Source of the DNA: Cyanophora paradoxa
Lineage: Eukaryota > Glaucocystophyceae > Cyanophorales > Cyanophoraceae
Direction: 5' to 3'
NCBI GenBank assembly: GCA_004431415.1
Contig: QPMI01000542.1
Span: forward strand, 124,001 to 188,000
Length of the DNA: 64,000 bases
The position numbers were made by a program, and so were the translations under genes. A model generated the notes under the pieces. It was not told where the DNA came from, did no database searches, and saw nothing but the letters and a program-made list of their open reading frames with translations. Below, piece after piece: positions 38,708-49,007 of the stretch (position 1 is its first letter; the number at the start of each line of letters is the position of its first letter).

Positions 38708-38811
38708 CCGATACTGTAGGAATGCTTAAATTGCCGCGTAGTTAAATTGCCGAATTCGACCAAAACCGTATACCTAATTGCCGTGGTGATAAATTGCCGA
38801 ATTGAAAATTT
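38708..38811. mobile_element. Remnant of an AATTGCCG-type miniature element
   Basis: ACTGTAGGAATGCTTAAATTGCC resembles the 35900 element end; further AAATTGCCGAATT and AATTGCCGTGG words follow to about 38805, directly abutting a transposase fragment on the minus strand. Confidence 0.5.
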
Positions 38812-39312
38812 TCGGTTCAATCGACTGAGGGTTGGCCTTGCGCCACTGGCTGATGCCGCGCGCGGGACACTTCGTGTCCGCATACCACTTGGTGAAGCGT
38901 TTCCGGACACCGTTCTTGAAGGTTGCGTTCGGGAGGGCATCGCAGGGCTGCAGCTCTCCTGCGCGCGAGAGGGCTCAAAAACTCGAGGGAAATCAGGTCA
39001 GAGAATTCGAACGCAGACCAGTGCAGTTTGGGGGGATCCGGAGCTGGTAGGTGATCCATCCACCCAGTTGGCAGGCTTCGAGATAATTCGCGCCAGACTG
39101 CACTGCGGCAGCAGTTCGAATTCGGGGTCACGTGCACGGGCCCCGGGGTAGATTGAGAGACCGTCGGACTGAGAGCGAGAGACTAGCTATATATATAGAG
39201 CGGACCTGGGCCGCGTAGTTATCGAAGACAAGCAGGCCGATCTGGTCCTCCTCGAGCTCGAGGCCCTTCTGGTCCACGACGAGCTTCTTGTAGGGGGCGA
39301 GAATGTGCTCCT
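38812..39312 (-). pseudogene. DDE (pogo/jerky-like) transposase fragment
   Basis: Two exon-like blocks on the minus strand: 39312-39206 encodes KKLVVDQKGLELEEDQIGLL then VFDNYAAQ before a GT donor, and 38965-38812 encodes ELQPCDALPNATFKNGVRKR then FTKWYAD. LLVFDN-A and LQPCD---N--FK---R match the DDE_1 family pattern of the second catalytic Asp (DN) followed by the LQPLD block. The N-terminal DNA-binding part and first Asp are missing. It borders AATTGCCG-type repeats, suggesting an origin for those elements, which is inference. Confidence 0.5.
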
Positions 39313-39431
39313 CTGCGTGAGGTCAGTGCGAGGTCAGTGACGTGAGGGCGAGAGGGAGAGAACCGTAGCGAAGCATGGTCTCTTCTACATCGCCCCTATA
39401 GCTAGGCCTGAGGACTGGTGGATCGACCACT

Positions 39432-39504
39432 CCCCCAAGCACTGGTCCACAGAAGAGTCCACTCCCCCAAGCACTGGTCCTCCGGATCCCCCAAGCACTG
39501 GTCC
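39432..39504. repeat. Three spaced copies of CCCCCAAGCACTGGTCC
   Basis: 17-bp unit at about 39432, 39464 and 39488, separated by short different spacers. Confidence 0.85.
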
Positions 39505-39621
39505 CCATGGCCAAGCCGCTTGCTCCGAGCTCGGAGTGTGCTGTTACTTTGCGTACCGGTACCCGTCCGGCACTGACATCCCATTGGCTGTTTCACTGGA
39601 AATCCTAATTCGCAGCTAAGA

Positions 39622-39679
39622 ACGTAGCTTACGATGACGGGCGCTAATCGTAAAGAATTAGCGCCCGCGTAAGCTACGT
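39622..39679. repeat. Imperfect hairpin
   Basis: Arms ACGTAGCTTACG + GGGCGCTAAT (39622-39633, 39639-39648) pair with ATTAGCGCCC + CGTAAGCTACGT (39657-39666, 39668-39679) around an 8-nt loop with small bulges. Confidence 0.85.
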
Positions 39680-40179
39680 CGAGACTCGAAATTACTTCGA
39701 AATTAACATGACATCATGCAAACCGTGACATCACCATCATGTTTTAACTACGTACTAGTAGTGCCTACGTTACGGCTACGTAGCGCGGCTCCCATACAAA
39801 TCCCCGACAGCGAAACACAGCCTATACCGGTACTACTGTAGTACTGGTCCGGTACTACCGGTAGACGGCGGTAGTACGTTACACGGCGGTCATCAGACTC
39901 GATGATCAGAGCACGTCTGCGGGGATCCGGATCGTGCGCGCAGTGTACTACGGTAACGCCAGGCAGCAGCAGCAGCAGCGCATCGATATCGATATCAGTG
40001 CCGCCGTGCACGTGCACACACACGGGCCGGAGCGATGGGGAACGCTCTGGCGAATTCGAATATTAAATGTTACGACAATCCGGACTGGTGCGCGTTCCGC
40101 TAGCGCTGATCATGAGCTGTCCGCGCGTGTTGCAACCGCTGAGCTGTCCGCGCGTACGCGTGCCTGCCAACCAATGTCT

Positions 40180-42839
40180 CAGCTCTGGAGACCCGGAGAT
40201 TGAGACAGTTGTTCTGGAAAGAGCTCGATTTTCACCCGAGGAGATACTCGAGCACAATCTCGCCTGCAGCTTTCCGAAACACAAGGCCGCCATCTTTGAA
40301 GGAAATGGTTTTGATAAATGTACACCACTGCGACTAACGTGCGGCCGTTGCAAGAATTGTCGTTGTCGAACGGCCGGTTGGCCGTGGTAGCCTTTTGCGT
40401 GGCTTATAATTATCGTTGCCGCTCGGCATGCACAGGTGCTGGGAGAACGCGAACTGCACAGGCCAATATTTTGCTTCCACAAATTTCACTAAGTAGTGCG
40501 TGTTTTCATTTGCTTCAGCAAGACAACTAACTGAGCCCGACCATCAAATTCTACCTTGCAGCCGGACCGATGGGGAGACCGACCGCTATTTGTTCGAGAG
40601 CAACCGCTGTCCCAGGGGATGGGCGACGTACCGGGACGGATTAACATCGGGCTCTGTTTGCAAAAAAGCCGTTGGGACTAAGGTGCACAAGAACTCAGAT
40701 GTTGCACTGACTGCTCTAGTGCTAATATGTCGTAGTGCTTCAAGAACGCGACATGTTCAGGCAACGATTTTGATTGGAAATCAAGCATGTCCGTAAATTT
40801 TCACGCCTTGAAGCTTGAGACTTCATTTCGATCGCATTTTTACCTCCTGCGCATGCCTAGTGAGGAATGTGCGGCCGCCGATACCGAGTACTTCTCTGCC
40901 ATGGATATGACGGAGGGTCCAAATAGCGTAGCAGGCAACTGCGTCAAACCCATCAAGTGTTATTCCACCCGTAAGTACGATTTCAAAGATGTACCGCAGC
41001 AAGTCTGGTCAATTTCGCATCTCATCATGAGTGCGCATCCATATGCATGTCCGACGGTCCAGCGGACTGCAGTGACTCTAGCAAATTGTTTGCCTTTTTT
41101 ATTTTCCATGTCGCGAGAAGCGTGCGTAATTATAACAACACGTGCACGTTGCGTACGACCCACAGTTGCACAAGTGACACGATCATGAAAGGCAACGTAT
41201 TTGTCAAGACTGAGACAGGCGAATGCGTTCCAAATACAATGCTGTGCTACGAATCAGATGAGTGAGTGGGTGTCACTGGCTGCTCACTTCCTCGAGCTCG
41301 CCGGTACCATCATGACGTTGAAATTTGCTGCGGGCAGCTGCTCGGGCGAATTCGTGGCCGGGAAATGGCCGGAAATCACGTTTTCGCAGACGGGACAGAA
41401 AGAAATCAACTATAATCCGGTGCCCGCAACGGCAAATGGGTGCGCGCCGCTCATGATCATATTTATAATTACGCCTACAGCTGGTACATGTATACGTATA
41501 TATATCATATATTTGTACATAAAAATTTTAAATACCGGTACCGCCGAGTGCACGTGCTCACCGGGTTGCTACGGATCCGGATCCGGCAGCTCGGAATTAT
41601 TGTTCTTCACCAAGAACGACAACTACGGCGTACGTCCTTATGATCATGATCATGCTCTCACGTGCACCCCGCATATTATTTTGAATGTTAATTAACCTTC
41701 CTCGCTCTGCAGTTTTGTTCCCAATCCTCCAAATCTTACAAAGAGCCCTACACGGGAGCGTGCAAGAAGTTTGCATCCTGTGCGTGCTTAAGCTTGAATA
41801 ATTATAAGATTTTTAGGCTTGGGATTCGGGATTTCGGGAAGCCTCCCGACTGAAATTCAATTCGCATGACGGTACGTATACAGGCTACAGCGATGCTGAT
41901 TGCACCAACGCTGCCATCCACGCTGCTTCGGACAGCCCGTGCGTGCTTGCAATCAAATTAAATATTGGCCAGATTGCTATCGTATATTGTTTTTTAGTAT
42001 ATTGTACGTATACATGTTACGCTATGCGACGAACCGCTTATATATGCATGCGATTGCAGGTTCAGCTGCGCACCTCTCTTCAAGAACGGCAGCGGAGTGT
42101 ATCAGCGCGTGCTTTCCGGGAAGGCAGCGGACGGGACGTGCCAGAAACTCACGGCCTGCTGCCAGTGGAACCCTCCCGGCAACAAGTTCTTTACTATCCC
42201 CTCCCCGAAGACGGGGCTCTGTAAGATCTCAAACAAGTCGTTCACCGAGGCCAGTCGAGACGTCATGCTCGACTACTACGAGGTCTTCAGAATGCAATAG
42301 TTACATTAATCTCATTTTCGCGGCGCCTATCTCATGAAACCCGGATCAACATCAGGACGACAACGCCTGCGCGAGCGGATCCCATACTTACTGGTATCCT
42401 CTGAAGCACGACGGAAAGACTTGCCTGATGTCGAACCGGAATTCGCTTCCCGCGGAGCGGTACGGTTACAAGATAACCAAAAACATGCCCAACACTGCAC
42501 CCAAGGTGAAGAATCGCTCGCAGAGTTTGAGCTTGCACCAACAGCATGCAGCTGACCGCCGCATAAATACGTGTACAGTCTTGCAAGCTGTACGACCTAG
42601 ACACAGAGGCAGCCGTTATGGACCTCTCAGAGACGTCGACAGACGAACTTGAGGCATCCGCACTGGTAGATACACGGCCGCGGTCCGCCAATGCAATACC
42701 CCAGTGCGTTCTGATCTCCCCTGGATATAATGTAGATGCATATGGAGCTCGAGGACGTAGAGCTCGACATCATGATCGCCGCCGACGCGACAGAGCTCGA
42801 GGTGGAGGTGCGACAGACCTAGAGCTCGAATCAAATTAG
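40180..42839 (+). CDS. Cys-rich, probably extracellular protein (paralogue of 33.8-35.3 kb gene)
   Basis: Unknown family. Exons on plus: about 40180-40375 (IFEGNGFDKCTPLRLTCGRC), 40562-40700 (ETDRYLFESNRCPRGWATY...GTKVHKN), 40861-40970 (EECAAADTEYFSAMDMTEGP...), one ending 41261 (MKGNVFVKTETGECVPNTML), about 41310-41440, about 41545-41631, 41713 to about 41782, about 41878-41940, 42060-42282 and 42356 to about 42590; a final acidic exon MDLSETSTDELEASALVDTR from 42618 is likely. Donors are GTAAGT (40971), GTGAGT (41262) and GTACGT. Intron 42283-42355 joins DYYE to DDNACASGSHTYWYPL. Repeated Cys-containing units resemble one another and the minus-strand paralogue exon for exon. Start and signal peptide unresolved. 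Confidence 0.6.
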
Positions 42840-43705
42840 AAAATCTGCAGGGACACGTTAACGTCAACGTGCATTAATATTCGAAGCCTGATTTCCTCTG
42901 ATTCCCAGATGTCGATGATGTGTGGCGCGGCGGGGGGTGAAGCTTAGCATACACAACCCAAAAAAAAGTAGATCATGGTCCAAAAGTAGCATATGTATTG
43001 CGAAAAGTGCAAGCCTTGAAGATACCCCTTGAGAAAATCAAAAGCCAATTTGCAAGAGTAGCATTGCGAAAACTTTTCTATCAATGCGAAAAGTGCAACA
43101 TCGTAGGTAATGGATCGATACCACTCCCGCGCCGAGCTTAGTATATGGTTGCACATTATGTTACTCGCAAGAGTGTCGACAGAATCTCGCGAGAATTCCT
43201 GCGGGCGGGCGGGGGCTGCGCGGCTCGCAGGGCGGGACGGAGGCGCGGCGGGCGGCGGCGGCGGCTCGCCTGCCGGGGCTAGACTCTGATTTGCATTAGC
43301 ACATCCATACAACAATGAAGTCGTAACGTCGACCATACCCTCACTGAAAACATTATCCAGGAAGAGAATATGAGGACTCTCGCGTGCTGTGCCTAAACAT
43401 CTAGATATCGATATTCTAAGTACAACTGCGTTTCTACTTTTCCTGTGACGTCTACTTTGCTGCATTTCTAGGTCCTACGGAAGCCTAATTATATGTCCAC
43501 AGATCCTAATCCCTGCCGGCAATGCCCTACTCCATCCTCGTAGCATGCCGCAGCTAGAGAAAGAAAAGGTGTGAAAGAGAAAAGTTGCTGGCCAGCCCCT
43601 GTTTAGTGGGCTACTGGCTCCCGCTCCACTGTTTGCGTCCTCCTCGTGTTGTTGTCCCCGCCGTGCCCCCCAAGCCCCCCCCCAGAAAGCACCCCCTCTC
43701 AACGT
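42840..43705. other. Intergenic between Cys-rich gene and LINE 3' end
   Basis: AT-richer, with GCGAAAAGTGCAA repeated near 43000 and 43087 and a GC-rich patch at 43200-43290. The LINE 3' end should lie near 43500-43700; no clear poly(A)/(T) tail is visible. Confidence 0.45.
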
Positions 43706-45836
43706 TTAACGTGGTCTGGTCCTTGCTGTCCCCACGCCCCATGCATACCTGTTGGTGTGGTCGTACACCTGCATTGCCTCCGCCGTCCGGACCCAGCCGT
43801 GATCGTCTGGGGGGCAGCTCAGTGAGGAGAGGGCCAGGGCGTCCCCACCCCGGTGCCTAGACATAAGCGCATGGCACTCAGCGCAGCGCTCGCGCGGCTG
43901 TACCGGCTCGTCGATTGCGAGTTTCCTGCGCTTGCGTCGGTGCCCGCCAGGTTTCGCGGCCGTCTCTCGGGGGCGCGGCTCGGCGCGTGGGGGCTTCGCG
44001 CGTCGCTCTTTCATCATCTTCGTGATCCCGCACTCCTTCTCCCAGTCCGCGTACGCTTTGCATCGTGCTGCCCAGGTTTTGTGCGCCTGTTCACCGATCG
44101 CTTTCGTTAGCTTGCGGGCGATCTTGCCCGCCTGGACCTCGTCCTCCACGGTCTCGCGGATCAGATCAGTGAGGCCGGCTGGTGGCAGCCCGCGCAGCAC
44201 CCAAAGCTGAGTTTGTCTCTCTGCCTGTGTGAGGGTCGGGTCAGTCACGCGCGTGACCTTCAGAGACGTAGCAAGCGCCTGCGGTACCGACCGCTTGAGT
44301 GCCTCCGGTAGCTCGCTGGCGACTACCTCTGCTATTTTGGCTTCTGCTTCCGCGCGTGCCGTCACCGCTGGCGCGCTGGGGCAGGAGAGGACGTGTTCGA
44401 GCGTCTCCACGGGGCCAGCAACGAGCCTGGGCCGGCCCTCGTTATCGGTCTGGCGTACGCTGCAGAGGGCGCAGAACCCGCCGGGGTTTATCTCACTGTA
44501 GAGCTCCGGCGCGTCGCGTTTGCGGACCGAGGCTGTAGCCACCGTACCCAGCACGAGCTTCGCGTGAGTACCCCTGAAGCAGTTGCTTTCTTGGCTCACA
44601 CCGACGCGGCGGGGTCCCATTGCCATCTGATCGTACACTGCGCCGTGGTCCACCGGCGCTCGCAGCCATTCCCCCGCGTTCAGCTGGTTCTCCCAGGCAA
44701 AGTGCGTGTGGTGCGCGTGCAGCACAGCAGCATGCCGCCGGGGATCTCCTTCGACCCGCCGCACTATCCTGTCTGGCCCTTGGATCGTCAGCACCGCCGG
44801 CATGCTGAACGCGGGCGGGAGGAAGATGTCCTCTGTCAGCGTGTTTGGCGGCTGCGGCTCGAGCTTGGCCGCCCGTTTGGCCGCCTTGTCAGCCGCATCG
44901 TTTAGTTCGTGGAGGGGTTCCCTCTTGCTATGGGCCTTGACCTTGACGAGCGCCACCGCTCTTCGGTGTTCTCGTTGCTGCATCAGGGCTCGGAAGCGCG
45001 ACCACGCATACAGCTCTGCGTTGCAGGGGTGTCTGACGTAGTCGCGCGCGTGCTGCTGGTGTGCGTTCCGCACGAACTTCTGGTACCACGTGCAGACGTT
45101 CTGACTGTCCGTGTGCAGGCGCATCCCGTTCGGCGCCAGTACGTCTGCCACGATCGCCGCTTGGAGTTCAGCTTTATTGATCTCCTGGAGCCCTCGAAGC
45201 CGGCCGAGGCATTCGGTCGCAGCCTCGTCCGGGTTCAGTCGCTCGCCGTCCGCAGCGGTCGCAGGTACCACCACGCCGTAGCCCGCGTGCGCGCCTTCCG
45301 TCTGACCCTTGAATAGGCTCCCATCCGTCCATATGTTCAGTAACCTCGGATGCGCGTTGCCGTGCTTCTCGAGCTCGTACTTCTCGATCGTCTCCCAGAG
45401 CGCGAGTGCGTGCTGCCAGTACTGGCCGTCTTGCTCGCTCCACGTCTCAGGCCCGAAGCTCGCCTGATACAGATCTCTCAGTTCGCGGGGGTTTGAGACG
45501 GGCGGTGCTTCATCCAGCGGTTCGGCCCTCGGCTCCGCCGCCAACGCCATCTCGAGCGCTGTTTGCAGCGCCGCCTCCGCCTCCGGGAGTAGGGCGCGGC
45601 GGAGGAACCGCTCATCTCCGTCTTGGACTGCTTTCACTCGGGCGAGGAGGAGCAGCTGCTGGCGCTTCCGCTCGTCCAGCAGGCCGGGGTCAAAGTACGC
45701 CAGGGTCGGGCCCGTGTGGGTCTGCTTGCGCCCTCTTGTTGACGCCGTCGTCTGTCCGCCGCCAGCCGTGTCCGGCCTGGTGATGTGGATAGGTTCCTCG
45801 AGGACCTCGCCGGTCAGTCCGAAGAGGGCATCCTCG
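43706..45836 (-). CDS. LINE ORF, RNase H and zinc-knuckle segment
   Basis: Frame is open from the insertion site (EDALFGLTGEVLEEP) to the stop at 43706-43708. RNase H motifs: NIWTDGS (catalytic Asp), EINKAELQAA (Glu), LHTDSQN (Asp) and ELNDAADKAA (Asp), all present. Further on, CALC followed by ETLEHVLSC forms a C-C-H-C knuckle typical of LINE C-termini, then a basic tail (RRKRRK). Residues from the inserted TIR (MRSEGLNGARRHQC) precede it but are not part of the LINE. Confidence 0.85.
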
Positions 45837-46189
45837 CACTGGTGGCGGCGCGCTCCGTTAAGCCCCTCTGAACGCACTACTGAAAATGACTAAGCCCCTC
45901 GTTCAGACCGGCTGACTAAATATTCAGCAACTCAGACCTATAGCGGAAAGGACTGAACAAAAGCCTTATTTTTACTCTTTTCGCCTTACTATAGGCCTAA
46001 GAAGGAAATTCAGCCTCTCAACCCCTGTTCAGTCACAGCTGAACGGACGGACTGTTCAGACCCTTCTGGTGTGGCCAGCGTGGCTGCTAGCGCGGCCACC
46101 CGGCCCGGCCCTACCCTTCCCACCCTGCACCCTCTGCATCTCTCACTTCTGAGAAGCCAGCTAGCATTACACTTTATTCATACAATCTA

Positions 46190-46495
46190 GTTTGTCGGCC
46201 GCGGGGCGGGACGGGGAGGGGCGGGGCGCGGCTGCGGGGCGGCTGCGGGGCGGGGCGGCCGCGGGCGGGGCGGCCGCGGGGCGGGGCGGGTCGGCCGCGG
46301 GGCGAGCCGGGCGGGGCGGGGCGGGGCGGGCGGGGCGGCCGCGGGGCGGGGCGGCCGCGGGCGGGGGGCCGCGGGCGGGGGGCCGCGGGGCGGGGCGGCC
46401 GCGGGGCGGGCGGCCGCGGGCGGGGCGGGGCGGGGCGGGCGGGCGGGCGGGGCGGGAGGGGCGGGCCGGGGCGGCCGCGGGCGGGCCCGTGGGGG
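46190..46495. repeat. GGGGCGGCCGCG minisatellite in the CACTA element
   Basis: Irregular tandem GGGGCGG and CGGCCGCGGGG units. Open frames here are compositional. Confidence 0.85.
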
Positions 46496-46576
46496 GCTGA
46501 CCGGCGCCTGATAGTGGAGTTAGCCTTTGCAAAACAATCAGGGGCGTGCGCCCGCAAGGAATCTATAGATCTATCT

Positions 46577-46895
46577 GGACAGCGTGGCCTTGCACCGGCA
46601 ACGGCACCTGAGAGCCGCCGCCAGGGCTGGGGCCCCGCTGTCTAGCTCTAGAGGGCGTCGGGCAGGAGAGAGACTCGCGAACCTTGCTTGCAGCTGCGAA
46701 CTTGGCCTCTGTGACCGCCGCCGACGCACCCCAGCTCGGGACTTCTGTGCTCAATTGCAATCGAGTAAGCTCCATTGCATAAAAGTAAGATATATATACA
46801 CAGGGCGGCTAGGAGACAGCGGGACAAGGCACCAGCGGCGGCACCTGTGGGCCGTCGCCAGGGCTGCGGCCCCGCTGTCTAGCTCTAGAGGGCGT
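46577..46895. repeat. Duplicated about 85-bp segment in the CACTA element
   Basis: Two diverged copies (about 46577-46660 and 46807-46895) share GCCAGGGCTG-GGCCCCGCTG followed by TCTAGCTCTAGAGGGCGTCG. Confidence 0.75.
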
Positions 46896-46957
46896 CGCAT
46901 GGCGTCTAGCTCTAGAAAGGGGCGGGGGGGGGGGGGAGGGGGGGGGGGAGCGCACGA

Positions 46958-47680
46958 AAGAAGGGCCGCCGCTGCGCCCCGGCCGCCCCCGCCGCGAAGG
47001 CGCCGCGATTCGGGTCGCCTGCGCTCGCCTCGTCGCGCGGGGCGCGGCGCTGAAGGGCGGGGAGGCGCGCACGAAGCGAGAGAAGGGCCGCCGCTGCGCC
47101 CAGGCCGCCCTCGCCGTGAAGGCGCCGCGATTCGGGTCGCCTGCGCTCGCCTCGTCGCGCGGGGCGCGGCGCTGAAGGGCGGGGAGGCGCGCACGAAGCG
47201 AGAGAAGGGCCGCCGCTGCGCCCAGGCCGCCCCGCCGCGAAGGCGCCGCGATTCGGGTCGCCTGCGCTCGCCTCGTCGCGCGGGCGCGGCGCTGAAGGGC
47301 GGGGAGTCGCGTACCAAGCGAGAGAAGGGCCGCCGCTGCGCTCGCCTCGTCGCGCGGGGCGCGGCGCTGAAGGGCGGGGAGCCGCGCACGAAGCGAGAGA
47401 AGGGGCCGCCGCTGCGCCCCGGCCGCCCCCGCCGCGAAGGCGCCGCGATTCGGGTCGCCTGCGCTCGCCTCGTCGCGCGGGGCGCGGCGCTGAAGGGCGG
47501 GGAGTCGCGTACCAAGCGAGAGAAGGGCCGCCGCTGCGCTCGCCTCGTCGCGCGGGCGCGGCGCTGAAAGGCGGGGAGCCGCGCACGAAGCGAGAGAAGG
47601 GCCACCGCTGCGCCCCGGCCGCCCCCGCCGCGAAGGCGCCGCGATTCGGGTCGCCTGCGCTCGCCTCGTCGCGCGTCCTG
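46958..47680. repeat. Tandem repeat with alternating 122- and 75-bp units
   Basis: The anchor AAGGGCCGCCGCTGCG (variants included) begins at 46961, 47083, 47205, 47325, 47400, 47523 and 47597: spacings 122, 122, 120, 75, 123, 74. The short unit lacks an internal block of about 47 bp containing CGCCGCGATTCGGG. Confidence 0.85.
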
Positions 47681-48251
47681 ACTTGGCAAGTGAGAGAGAG
47701 CTAGGTAGAGCAGGCTCGCGGCGCCGGTCGCGGAGCAGGCAAACGAGAGCATTCTAGAGAGCATTAGCGAGCAGCACTGGACTCAAGCCTTCGGGCGCAC
47801 CTCAGAGTCGTTCGTTAGAGTCGTTCACCTTAGCCGGACGCAGCTGGGCGCAGCCGGACATCCCCGAGTGTCGCTGAAGGCATAAGTCCCTTAGCTAGGG
47901 CAGAAGGAAAGCTTAGAAGGCAGGGCGCACCTCCGGATCACTCATGAAGGCCGAGGGGACGACCGCGCAGGATCTTGAGGCGGCTTGATCGGAGAAAGGA
48001 CCTGATGCGCTGAAGATGTGAGAGAGCCGCCTAGCTTGCTTCAGAGAGCGGAGCGCGCCCGAGCGAGGCGCGCGTACCTTCATTGCTCGTCGCGCGGACT
48101 CCGAGCAATCTCTTGAGCTTCGGGGAGCAGGCATCGACGCTGATGCCCCCTTAGGGCCTGCTGCTGTCGCAGAGGCTCTCCCCGCGCGCTGGAATGCCGC
48201 GCCTCGTGTGCTTGCCAAGACAACGGCATTGTGCGAGTACCCAGCCGTTCA

Positions 48252-48345
48252 GGCTGAGCGACGGGCTGACAGGAGTATCAGCCCTTTGCGAGGGTCTGAA
48301 CCGCTGGTCCGCCAGCTGAGACTGCTCTCAGCCCGTCGCTCAGCC
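48252..48345. repeat. 18-bp inverted repeat in CACTA subterminal region
   Basis: GGCTGAGCGACGGGCTGA (48252-48269) is exactly complementary to 48328-48345. Confidence 0.9.
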
Positions 48346-49007
48346 CTTTCTGAGGCTTTCTCGGCCAGGGGGATACAGGTCTTCGAGCGTCCGCTTGAGC
48401 CCTCCGTCTCAAACAGAAGGCCTCCCGCAGCGCGCCCTCGGCGCAGCTAGCACAACAGACCTTAGCTAGGTAGTTCTGCAACAGCTTGGCCTCTGGATCG
48501 CGGACCGAGAGCGTCGACAGCTGGACCTCGCTGGGCGGCGCAAAGCGTGGTGCGAGAGAGCTCAGGACATCACAGCCGCTGAGCCTCGCGCGTCACTCGC
48601 CGGCCGAGCGCGCGCTCTTTCAGCCACAGCGCAGTCTCTCGTAGCGCACCACACGCCTCTGTGTGCTCAGTATGTGTTGCGAAGTGCATTGAGTGATTTC
48701 ACGTAGTCGTGCAACGCGCGGCGGGCGCCCAGGTTGCGTAGAGCGCTCTAGAGCAATCTACGTAAAGCTGCGCTATGGGCTGGGCTGAGCGAGCGGCATA
48801 AGACCCTTGCTGTTCAGACGGTGCTGAACCGAGGCTGAAGAGAGCGTTCAGACCGGGCTGAACTGGGCGAGAACTCAGCTCAGCTCACAAAAAAGATCAG
48901 CCTCTAAGGAAAAGGCTGACATTCTGGGTCAGCCGGTCTGAACGAGGGGCTTAGTCATTTTCAGTAGTGCGTTCAGAGGGGCTTAACGGAGCGCGCCGCC
49001 ACCAGTG

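Larger units (their letters stand above)
45837..49007. mobile_element. CACTA (EnSpm/CMC)-type non-autonomous transposon
   Basis: 80-bp perfect TIRs at 45837-45916 and 48928-49007, starting CACTGGTGGCGGCGCG. Flanked by a 3-bp target duplication TCG (45834-45836 and 49008-49010). The CACTR end plus 3-bp duplication is diagnostic of CACTA elements. Subterminal regions are rich in GTTCAG/CTGAAC words in both orientations (45945-46075, 48805-48890), as expected for transposase-binding repeats. The interior is GC-rich tandem repeats; no transposase frame is seen. It sits inside a LINE frame. Confidence 0.9.

Noticed and set aside
46584-47764. Frames of 327 and 337 codons on opposite strands
   Set aside because: Follow the 122/75-bp tandem repeat in the CACTA element; no motif, and mutually antisense.
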